64,000 nucleotides of DNA. Origin: Lineolata rhizophorae (Eukaryota > Ascomycota > Dothideomycetes > Lineolatales > Lineolataceae). Every line of letters begins with the position of its first letter. The first letter of the stretch is position 1. Position numbers and translations under genes: made by a program. The notes below the pieces were generated by a model. That model searched no databases. It was given only the letters and a program-made list of their open reading frames with translations, and was not told the DNA's origin. Where the stretch lies: positions 393,793 through 457,792 of the forward strand of contig MU001670.1 in assembly GCA_010093515.1 (NCBI GenBank), written 5' to 3'. Shown here piece by piece: positions 1 through 10,264 of the stretch.

Positions 1-3000
1 GGCGCAGCCTGGCGATTCGACCACTCGCCGCTCGCTCTAGCTGTGGCTCTAGCCTCGGTGCGATTGCGGTTCGCTGAGGGTGTCAAGACGGTCTGCGAGC
101 GCCCTAGCGGGCGCTGCTGTTGTGGTTGGTAAGAGAGCGGCGACGCCAAGAGAGACCCAAAATTCCGATACTGCTGCTCGCTCTGCCCCTGCTGCGAACT
201 GCTGCAAATGGCGGCGGAGCCAATCACGGTCGGTTGCGTGTTGAAATGGACGCTTTTAGACCGTCCCAGCGTCGGATACAGCGGCTGCTGCGAGTCCCAA
301 GGCCGTGTCCATAGCTGCTGCGTCGCCGTCAACGGTTGCGGTGTCAGTTTCGATGGTAGTTGTGACGGTTGCGGTCCGGAGTGAGGCTGTGCTTGCTCTT
401 GAGCAAAAGCTTGCGGTCCCCACTTCTCCCACGGCAACACCAGCCTCCGCTCCTGTGGGTCGCGTTCTGGAAACCGCATTGATGCCTGGCGCTTCAATAG
501 CTTCTGCTGGCGCTCCTCAAGTTTGAGCTGGACTTCTTTTTTCAGGCGGGCATCTTCCCTCAGAAGCTCGACACTGCGCTGATTGCGTGCCAGAGTCGCA
601 TTCACCCTGGCTGCCTGTGTCCCGTCGACTCCCTCCTGTCCGTCCTCCTCATTCTTGACCCTCTGCCAGAATCCAGACGCCACGGGTCCGGCCTCCGTCG
701 CGCCCGGCGGTAACCTGCTCCGGCTGCTATTGCTATCTGCATCCGTGTTCTTAGCCAGCTTCGCCCTCAGCGAGTGGTTCAGCCTCTCAAGCTCGCCCAC
801 CGTGGCGGCCCAAGGCGACTTGTTCGCCTCATAGGACCCCCACTTAGCCCAGGTGTCCTTCTCTATGCCCCTGCACGCCTTGGCGGCATCCTCACGCTTG
901 GCAGCATCCTCACGCCTAGCGATAGCTCGCTGCCTCAGTTGCCACATACCCTCCGCCACAGCCGGAGCGTGGCTGCTCCCCGGACACGGTACACGAATGC
1001 ACAATTCGGACCTATCTTGGCAATTACTGCACGGGCGGTTCTCGCGCCTCTCGCCGACGCACGAAACGTCGCGCTTGTTGCAATTGACGCAACCGTCGTA
1101 GAAGATGCGACGCTCGTTCGGTGGATTTGGGGCTGAGTTCTGGACGGTCGCGGCGTTGGGAAAGCCTTCGAAGAGGGCGCGCGCCGGTGTTTTGGGAAGC
1201 GGGTCGGTCTGGTTGGGTTTTTCGTGGTGGGTCGAGCCGTTTTCTGACTTCTGTTCTCTGCCTTTGTTTTGGGCCTGATTTTGCTTCTGACGTGGCACGC
1301 TCCTCGGTTTAGGTTCCTCTTCTTCTTCACCCCGAAGCAGCTTCATCATTTCCTCCCCCTTGGGGGCGGTCGTAAGGTTCTCGTACCCATCCTTCGTCAC
1401 AAGGATATCGTCTTCAATCCTCACGCCACCAACTGGATAGAACCGCTCGAGGACCTCCTTGTCGATGTAGTTGGCATGCTTGGGCTCCGACAAGTACATC
1501 GTATCCAAGGCGAAGCGGTTAAAATAGATACCGGGCTCAACCGTGACAACCATCCCCTCGGCTAGAGATCCGCTGAGACCGCCGAGCGTCAGGTAATACG
1601 AAGCCTGCGTGGCCGATTCTTCAAATAGGGCGGCATATTCCTCTCGTTGGATCTGGAAGTGCTTTTCATCCTCTTCGCCACACACTAGGCTCGTCACGCC
1701 TAGCACGTCGTGGCAATCGAGTCCTAAATGGTGACCTAGGCCGTGCGGGAAGAACGCCCTACTTGTTCCTGCCTGCATGATCTCGTCCACAGTGCCGTCC
1801 TTCAGCACGCCCAACTTCAACAAGGCCTTGGTAACCATTTCGTGCGCCATGATGAACAGATCCAGAAAGCGCACGCCCGGTTTGATGCGCTCGATACACG
1901 CCGTTTGGATCTCGTGTACTGTGTCGTAGATGGCCTTCGCTTCGCTTAGCCCGTCCCACAAGCCGGACAAGGGGAACGTGCGAGTTACGTCTGACGCGTA
2001 GCACTCCCACTCGCACCCAGCATCGAGGCACATCAGTTGGCGATCGGCAAAATCCTGATCGTTCTTTACATAATGCAAGGTCGCAGCGTTGGGTCCGGAG
2101 CCCGCGATGACCTCGTAGGCTTGGTCCTTGGCACCTGCCGCGACGCACGTGTCTAGGAAGATGCCCTCGACCTGCGCCTCGTTGCGAAACTTCTTAACGT
2201 TCATGAGGACCTGCCTGTGTGCGTTGCCAGTGACCTCGTTCGCTTTACGGATCAGCTTAACCTCGTGCGGGCATTTGGTCACCCGAGCGAGGTCCATGGC
2301 GTGCTGCAACTGATTCACGATGACGCGGTGCGAGCCGACGTCAAGGCCAGCGTTCTGCTTCGGATGCAGGAGGTAGACGTTGCCCGGGTGGAAATAGAGC
2401 CACTTTTCGATGTACTTCTCCAGTTCGTCGCTGAAGCGCACCAGACTAATGTCGTATCGTTGGTAGGCATCTTCCATGGTCAGACCGCGTCCGACCCAGA
2501 CTACCGTCTCCGGGTTGACCTTAGGTATGAAGAGGTCGACTTCATCGGCGGCGATGTCGTAGGTAAGGTGGCAGTCGGGTTCGTCGCAGCTGTGGCACGA
2601 CATCAAGAAGTTAACGAGTGGCCCTGCTATCGTGCGTAATGATCAAGTTCCAATGATAGTTGGTTCGTCAGACAACATACCCGCTCATGTAGTAAAAGTA
2701 TCGTCGCTGCCGGAAGGGCTGCGGCATATCGCTATCCTCCAGCAGCCGCGAAGGACTGCCAGCGAGGTAGATAAGCCCATGGTCAATGCCCAGGGCTTGG
2801 GCGACAGCTCTCGCGTGCTGCTTCGCTGTTGTTGCCAGCAGTGGTCAGCTACAAACTCCGTGATCGCCATCTCGGATAATGGGACAACCCCAACTAGGCA
2901 TCCATCATAGACGCGCAAGACGACGACCGACTGGCGCTGCCACAACACAGGCGCGGCGCCATGGATGGCTGCGTGGGATCCATGGAATAAAAGTGTAGGA

Positions 3001-3152
3001 TACCGAGAAAATGGGCCCAACAATAAACGAAAAGAGTCCGAACCTGGGTACTTCTCTAGCGGCGAGTCGGCGTCGATATGAATCCAGTAGTCCTGATGTG
3101 CCCACTGGAGCCGCTCAGAGAGCTCCGCGGCGTCGAGCGAATGCAGAGCCAT
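1..3152 (-). CDS. Xaa-Pro aminopeptidase (PEPP type) fused to a C-terminal Zn2Cys6-like domain, 3'-partial
   Basis: Cytosolic-type proline peptidase of the M24B (aminopeptidase P / prolidase) family, which removes the N-terminal residue from X-Pro peptides using two metal ions. Proposed exons are 3152-3044, 2825-2681 and 2589 to beyond base 1; phases agree and the joins restore KYPAKQHAR and YYMSGCDEPDC. Intron 1 (3043-2826) needs an unusual GTTCGG donor. The five metal ligands are visible: D274, D285 (SDVTRTFP), H367 ([10 protein letters not shown]), E436 (VEPGIYF) and E477 (GGVRIEDD). The family normally ends soon after [11 protein letters not shown]. Here the same frame stays open for about 450 more codons: an acidic/basic linker, then C-x2-C-x6-C-x9-C-x2-C-x6-C at residues 585-615 (a Zn2Cys6 pattern), a charged probably helical stretch, and a Gln/Pro-rich tail leaving the window. 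Start: the only in-frame ATG near the conserved N-terminus. It is divergent from the thaumatin-like gene. Confidence 0.85.
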
Positions 3153-4665
3153 GACTACCGGCAGTGAGCCTCGCGCGCCCGCAGATCGAGCGGGAAGCGA
3201 CGTACGGACGGATCTCCGTGCCCGCACTTGGTAGATAACACGGCAAGGCTGAGCTGGGGTAAGGCGGGCTGGCGCGGAGACAATGTATGATGGGGTAGAT
3301 GGGCGAGTGAGAGAGGCGGGGAGAAGGAAAGGTGGCCGGAAAGGAGACGGGTGGGAGAAGGCAAGAGGATGGCACAAGACACGGGACGCTGCGGGCGCAG
3401 CTGAAGCGGGCGAGTGCGAAGGTGACGGGGGTTGCAGTCGAAGTGTGAAAGGGCAGCAGCGCTGTCACAGACGGCAAGGGCTGCACACTGCAGCAGGCAG
3501 GCACCTTCACGAGCTCACCTTCGGCACAAGCCAGCGGGGCGGAGGAATCGGTGGGCCGACGGGAACACGCACGGGTTGGGGGACGCGGGGGAGAGCCTGG
3601 TCGTGCGTCGCGCCCGGCCGAGACACGGGCGGGTGGCTTTCCCCGGCGGGCACAGTGGCACGGCAGGCGGGGCAGGCCAAGAAGCCGCGTCTCCCCATGG
3701 CCCCACAGGCCCGTCACGCCGCTGCCAACCCAAGGCACGCAAGCACTGGGTTCTGGAGGGCGGGCTCGCGGCGAACCCGCGGCGCGGCGAACCAGCGACA
3801 GGCCCTCGGGGAAGAACGAGGCCCGTACGCTAAGCCGCGTGCGGTAGGTACCTGAGCGAATGGGCGGTCTCGGGTGGCTGAGGCCCGCTCTGGGGAGTCG
3901 ATCGCCTCCCACCCTGCCGACGGCGACACACGTCATAAGCCCGTACCTTGCTTTGGGCACGGCAGCAACCACTCTCCCCTCGGAGGGCTCCCAAGAAAGA
4001 ACTGATCGGCCGTCTCATTGCCAGCTGATGAGGTCGCCAATCCATGCAAATGCCTTGCTTTCCACACGGCGGTCGCAGGCCGGTGGAGAAGGGGGCCCCG
4101 GGCGAGCCCAAAAGCCGGGGATCGCCCAGCTCTGATGGTTCCATGGAACCTCACCTCAACTTTTCTTATTATTCCCGGTCCTCTGGCAACGATTGCGCAC
4201 CCTCTGTACAATAGCTCTTTTATTCGTCCCTTCGAACCTTGCGCCGCACGCCAGCTACTATATTTATGCTGTTGAACGGCACGCGTGCACTCTACTGCTC
4301 AAAGCTCAAAGCTCAGCTCCTGCCCCCAGCTTGCCTTTGCGCCGGATAACCTTATCTCTTGAAACGCTCATCGCTGGATCAGAGCTCCGTCGTCGTCAGC
4401 ACATACCCGTTCTCGCTCGTCTTTCACTCACCTCTCTGCCTTTCCCGCAACGAGCTTCCCGAGTATCCTCATAGCCTCGCTTATTACCTCTCGATTTTCT
4501 TCGAGTAATACAAAAGCCCCTTAGCAGCTCGCAAGCGATAAGGCCTAGCATCTCCAAACCTGCAGCACGTTCCAGCTGCTAGCCTCGCGCTACCACCAGC
4601 AGGGAACTCGTCACCTACCACCGCATTTTAATTCTTCAGTCGGAGGCTCTTTCCATTTCTTCGTC
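3153..4665. promoter_or_regulatory. Divergent intergenic region between aminopeptidase (-) and thaumatin-like gene (+)
   Basis: About 1.5 kb without a supportable gene. The half next to the aminopeptidase is GC-rich and gives overlapping open frames on both strands, which I read as composition artefacts. A TATATTTA element at 4259-4266 lies about 400 bp upstream of the thaumatin-like ATG. The last 300 bp are pyrimidine-rich, as is common in fungal 5' leaders. It must hold both promoters. Confidence 0.5.
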
Positions 4666-6673
4666 ATGTCCGGCGTACGATGGCCGCGTCGCAGCTCGTG
4701 GCGCACGCTCGAACTAATATCCACCTATCTCTACGCCTTCTCAACCATAACAATTCCTCAACCCGCCGTCGCTCTGCACCACCTGAAAGCTCGCTCTCCA
4801 CCTCTGCTCCAAAAACGCGCTCCGGACCTGCCGCTCGTCGTCAGCAACAATTGCGACGAGACCATCTGGCCCGGCATCGAGACGCAGTCTGGCGACCGGC
4901 CCGAGAGCCAAGGCTTCAAGCTGGAGCCCGGCGAGTCGAGGCGGCAGCTCGTGGCCGAGGACTGGCAGGGCAGGGTGTGGGGGAGGACGAATTGCACGTT
5001 TGACGAGGACGGGAATGCGGTCAATGGGCCCAGGGCGTGCTTGTCTGGAGATTGTAGGGGAGTCTTGGATTGCGAAGCTGGGGTAAGTCTTGACTGCTTT
5101 GGCCTGAAAACTTATAGCTCTGAAACAATTGTTTATTTGCTTGTAACCTCAATCTTTTTCTTATATTTTGCTACACGAAAGTTCCCCTTTCGCTTTTCAT
5201 CTTACCCTATTGTACTGCCAAAATATGTATATCACGTGACTAACCAACCTTCCTCTCAGGGCGACATCCCGGTGACTCTGGCCGAGTTTACGCTCAATGG
5301 TGGCGACGACCAGTGCTACTACGACATTTCCCTCGTCGATGGCTACAACGTTCCGCTCAGCATCATAATGGTTGCACCTGAGAACGGGACCTTGTCCTCG
5401 ATGCCCACCAACCGGACGAACCCCTCCTGCATCGCCACCAAGGGCCACATGGCAAGTCCTGATTTCGATCCGTACAACTCCGCCTCCTCGCAGTTCGTGC
5501 GCTCGAACGCGTCCTTCGCGCCTGCCGGCGACAGCGACGCGCAGACGTTCCTGGGCACCAACTCCTCGTTCCCGCTGGCGTTCGTCGGCGAGTCCGTCTC
5601 CGACGACGCGGTCGCGCGCTGGTGCCCCTGGGACCTACAGGTGTCGCCGCCGTGGAAGCCCGGCGAGGGCGTGTACCCGTACCCGGACGACGGCATCGAA
5701 CGGCCCGTGTGGAACCCGTGCCTCTCGGCGTGCGCGAAGTGGAATCGCGACGAGGACTGCTGCCGCAACGACCACGACGAGCCGGGCACGTGCCATCCGA
5801 GCTTGTATAGCAGGCATGCCAAGAAGGTGTGTCCGGACGCGTATAGCTATGGTGAGTGACGTCTTTTTATTTTTATGTTTTTATGTGTTGGATCTTGGCT
5901 GTTAGCTTTGGGATGTGGCGTGGGGAGAAGGGCAGGTATCAGGGCTGTACTTGCACTCTTCCTTTCTTCCTCCTCGTGCGCCGCTCTTTGCCTCAACAGT
6001 CAACCCCCAAGACTCCTCCCCTGCATGTGTTACCTTAGGTGGCGCATGATGCAACGTCAAGGCGCGAGTAAGCAAGATATCAAGCGCCACGCATCCAGCG
6101 CCTTTTCCCACGCCCCCCTACCCACGCCCCTACGTAACCCCTTTCACCACCCTCCTTTACCTTACGTCTCACCAACCAACTACCCACCCACTCACTCCTG
6201 CACACTAAACCTCGATTCCCTCCATTTTACCCCTCTGCGAGCCTGCCACCCGCTAACCCACCTCCCGTTCCCGCCGTGAAACAGCCTACGACGACCAAAC
6301 CTCGACCTTCATCGTCCCCTCGGGCGCCGGCTTCGAGGTCCGTTTCTGCCCCGGCGGGCGCAGCACCGACATCCTGGCAGCCGATGACCCGGCCGCGCCG
6401 CACGCGACGGGCGACGACGGGCGCGTGCCACCGGCCAACCACCACCGGGAGCAGGTCGTCTTCGGCGCCGACGCCGGCGATGAAGACGGGGACGCCGGCG
6501 AGAAGGTGGTTGGCAAGAGGGAGGCGGAGGAGGCGGGCGTGGTGGGGGAGTGGGCACATCAGAGGGAGAGGAGGGGCGCGGCGGCCAGGGGGAATGGCGG
6601 TATGGTGAATCGGTGGACGTGTGCGGTGGCGTTGCTGGCAGTGGTGGGGTTGGGGTTCGGGGCGTGGGGTTGA
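4666..6673 (+). CDS. Thaumatin-like protein with signal peptide and GPI-type C-terminus
   Basis: Secreted member of the thaumatin/osmotin (PR-5) family; fungal members are wall-associated, and some bind or cut beta-1,3-glucan. Exons are 4666-5082, 5260-5851 and 6285-6673, giving about 465 aa. The N-terminus has a hydrophobic segment ending near ALA/AVA. The TLP body shows SNNCDETIWPGI, NCTFDEDG, CLSGDCRG, then VTLAEFTLNG, YYDISLVDGYN, ARWCPWDL, CLSACAKW, CCRNDH and YSRHAKKVCPDAYSY, with evenly spread cysteines for disulfides. Exon 3 adds AYDDQTSTF and FEVRFCPG, then a low-complexity acidic linker and a terminal hydrophobic stretch (TCAVALLAVVGLGFG), typical of a GPI signal. Intron 1 (177 nt) is a multiple of three and has no in-frame stop. 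Intron 2 is long (433 nt) with a GCTAACCC branch site. The ATG is the first in the frame. Confidence 0.88.
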
Positions 6674-9600
6674 GGGGTGAGTGAAGGGCGGGGCGGGATG
6701 GGCCGAGGGGGAAGATGATGATATGAGAAACGAATTAAGGGTTGCAATGGCCGGATTGGATGTCGGGTATTGAGTATTGGGTATTGGGCATGGACGGCTG
6801 GGTGGTATGGTCGCACGGCAGTGCGGTTGCACTGCGTCCGCTGTGTGTGACGATGGCTAGCTTGGAAGCGAAGAGGGAGGACCACCGCCGGTCGGTGTGA
6901 GATAGCTCGTGGCTGCGCGATGCTTTGCAGCATTCGCATGTTTTCGCATCTTGTCATCAAACGCTGCATGCTCGCGGTCCAGTATCTAGATAGGCTTGCC
7001 TTTTTGTTTTTTGTTCTGCCCTCTGCTTGGCTAGAGCGCTCTGGCTCCGTATAGAGGGAGCTGAGTGCTTGTTCGGCCGTGTTTGGTTTGGAGATACCCT
7101 TCGCGCACATGTTTTTTCTTTGCATGACTATGGTAGAAGAGAATTGAGTTTTATTTTTGGTTCGAGATTTTGTCATATGTGAAGAGTCTAAAGGATAAGT
7201 TCGTGGATCTGCGGTGAGCAGATCGGCCACCTATACCTGACGCTGCATAAGTTATTAGTCCACTACATGTACCGTAATATTATGTTTGAGAGACATCGAA
7301 GAGATGTGCGCCGGCACTTTAGCTTGTTCAAATTTTCCGGATGAGGCAGTAAAATCCAGCTCAGTTGGGTCCAGGTTCTCGATCGATTAGTGCCACTACT
7401 CTATCACGTTGAATGTTGGCAGTGAAAGACTGGGGACGCTAGAGTTCTTCACGCATTGAATGTCTCCCAACCAATTGTTTCAACAACCCCTTAGGTAGAC
7501 ATGCATTCCATGGTTATCCACTGTTGGGTTCATGTTGGCTCTCTATTCATCCAAGATTCCGCAGGTAAGTACGCGGCCGACCGCGTCGACGCCCAGCCAG
7601 TCAGTCGCCTCTCTCATCGCAGAATGGGCAAGAACTAGCGATTGGCCATTTGACGGTCTGGGCGCCTCTTGCTATAGGACGAATGAGTTTGTGCAAGCGG
7701 GTGGCTCAAAAGTCCCACCTTCCGCTTTCATTTGTCCGCTTGCACGACACGAACCGTGGTACTGCCGCCACCCGGTCCGACCAGCCAGTCCCATCGCCCG
7801 ATGCGTGCGATGCATGTGAGACGCACGATCGATCAGAACATGACGCTCCACGTTCGATTTTTCGCTTAGCTTTTGCCTAGTTGGGATGGATACGAGTGCA
7901 TACGTAGTCGGGTGCACTAACCTATTCGCTTACTATACCTAGTGCCAAGTCATAAGTCTCGTAACACTCACCAAACTCTTCCACCAAAAATAGGGGATTT
8001 TACTTAGGTGCTTAATACAAAATAATAATGCAATTTGGGTTTTTTTTTTTTTTAAGACAATATTGTGCGAAGTTGCGAAGTTAGGTTACTAATTCTGAAG
8101 GTGTTAAGATATAAATGGCCTAGTACTATAATGCGAGCTCATTTGTGCAAGCAGGTTATAGCACAATAGAAAGCTGTTACTAGACCATCTTAGCAGTCAG
8201 GACACATACAGATACCAGTGTTCTTTCCTCATATTCTAGCTACTTGAAAGCTGCCCTCACCAGACGTGATGTGGCGCCTTGGCAAGTTGTCGAACTAACC
8301 AGACCGAACGGCCTACAGGGATGCTATAAGTTGCTGCTCTCGCTGAAGCTGATCAAAACATCAACAAGAGTGATTTAGCCGCTTCTCGCTGTAGTGACTG
8401 TTTCTGGATTCCCGCCAAGCCTGACAAGGTGCTTGGCAGCACATTTCGCCCGAAATAAGTGAACGCAAAAAAGAGACTTTAGCACCCGGCTAGCGTGTGC
8501 CTAATCGTGACAGAAATATTGCATGATCCCACGGCTGAACTAGGTCGCCAAGCTACAAACAATGCAAAAGTAAGGAGTGCGGCTGTTGAGGTTTGTGCTC
8601 AAAGAGATGTGTTCTCAGCCTTGCTGCACCCAAATCACAGTTGTATCCCCCGTACGCCAGGCACGTCGACCTACTCTTAGAAGCTTTTATTCCAATTTCA
8701 CTTCCAGTTACGTATTTTTGAAACAATTGGAGACACTAAAGTCTGTCCAGAATGTCTTATTATGCCCCTTACTCCCCTTCCGCCGTGGAATTAGACGTCG
8801 GCTGTACTCCTGTATAATAGCTTCTTCCTATAGCTCTCGCAAGGAATTCGATGGAGAGAGAACGCCGCGAATGCACTATGTGCTGAAATCTACGAATTCC
8901 AGAGTCGTTAAAACGCCAAAAGCGGGCCAGCAGCACTACCTCGCCAACCAGTTCCAAGCCTACTCCGACACTTTGGAGAACACATTGAACATTCGCAAGC
9001 AAGTTTGAGAAGGAGCTCGGCGACCTTGCCAAGAACACAGGTAACCTCTGTACCATGGTCCGAACGATCTAACAGTCGCAAGAAAGCAGGTGGAAACAAT
9101 GCCAGAACGGCCAGGGTTGTCGAACTCCTAATTGCAACCGCGTTCATCCCGACGCGGATCTCTACTAGTTTGGTGCCAACCACCGCAGCCAGCAATGTCC
9201 TCGCGCCTATCCTAGGCCGCCGAGATGCTAGAACGGCCCTGGCCGCCGCACTCTCCAGCGCAGGCAAACCCGCCCGTGACCGGCGGAGCAGCCGTAAAAG
9301 CAACAAAGGCGGACCGCAACCCTCCAAAATCGCGTCGGCGGAGTCGTCCGAACAGAGAGTGGCGGGATAGGCGACAAGAGCGAGACGTCGGGAGCTACGA
9401 CGAGGGTTGCCCATGTGCTCATGCGCCGAGAGACGATTGCCGGCGTGGAGCCGCGGTGCACGGCGGAAGGGTGCACATACAAGCATCGGGTTCCGACTCT
9501 GCCATCAAGTTACGGAGAGCGTCCAAGCGCAGGTCACGCGCCCGAATGGCGGAGGGAATGGTGTTGGGAGCCACGCGGCTAGCCACTTACTTGTAACTCT

Positions 9601-10264
9601 CCTTTCAGCATCATCAGACTACCATCATCCCAACTAACTAGTATCATAACCCACTTGCAAGGAGAATATGGCAATAGGCTCGTAGCCTTGTATGACGAAT
9701 AAACTTTGTCAGATTGGCTCGACAAACATTACATAGAACTCTCCTGCTGTATGGGAGGCTTAAGGCCTTTGAATTCTTCATCCATACATTCCTAACCCTG
9801 TTCCGCATCAAGATTTTATTCTCGAGTCTCCAGGTAGGCAGCCAAGCTCCCAACCCTATCACTAAATAGTCATGACGACCTAAATCAGCCACAAAAATAA
9901 AAGAAGCAACCAGTCATCTGAGTCGTATCAAAACACCACCACAATGCGCGTATGTACCCCTTGATACGAAGGGAACCCCCCCCCCCCCCAACTCTGTCAC
10001 CACCAACATCAATTCTCACCCGTCCACCATCCCCCAATAACAATAATAATCATAAAAACAGCCAGCAAGCAGCCCCGGCCCGCGCCCAAAGGAAATACCA
10101 ATTTCCCAAAACCCTACCTTTCCTAAATGCCATCCCAAAGCCGATCACGCCTGTAGACCACAGAAGGAACCCAAGAGTAGCAGCGAAACAGCCAAACCCG
10201 ACTCCACGCCCATCTCCATCTCGTTCCAACAAACCCCCCCATAAACCGAACCAAACCAAACCCA
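6674..10264. other. Convergent intergenic region, 3.6 kb
   Basis: Lies between the 3' ends of the thaumatin-like gene (+) and the Zn2Cys6 factor (-). It contains a T-run at 8040-8054, AT-rich sequence around 7900-8800, a degraded zinc-finger-like fragment near 8755-9600 (listed separately), and C-rich simple sequence from 9977 onwards (poly-C, then CCCCAC/CACCAC tracts to about 10400). No intact gene is seen. Confidence 0.5.
8755..9600 (+). pseudogene. Possible remnant of a CCCH (Nab2/ZC3H14-type) zinc-finger gene
   Basis: Short protein-like pieces lie in order but not in one frame. A Gln/Leu-rich helix-like piece (QQHYLANQFQAYSDTLEN) near 8925-8985 runs into FEKELGDLAKNTG in another frame. 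A candidate intron follows (GTAACC, CTAAC, CAG, about 9041-9090). Then comes CQNGQGCRTPNCNRVHPDA at 9099-9155, an exact C-x5-C-x4-C-x3-H spacing as in Nab2-type fingers, ending at a TAG. About 300 bp on, a second finger-like piece (CTAEGCTYKHRV) is found. No reading frame joins these without frame changes or stops, so this is either a decayed host gene or chance. The residues resemble known fingers enough to record, no more. Confidence 0.25.
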
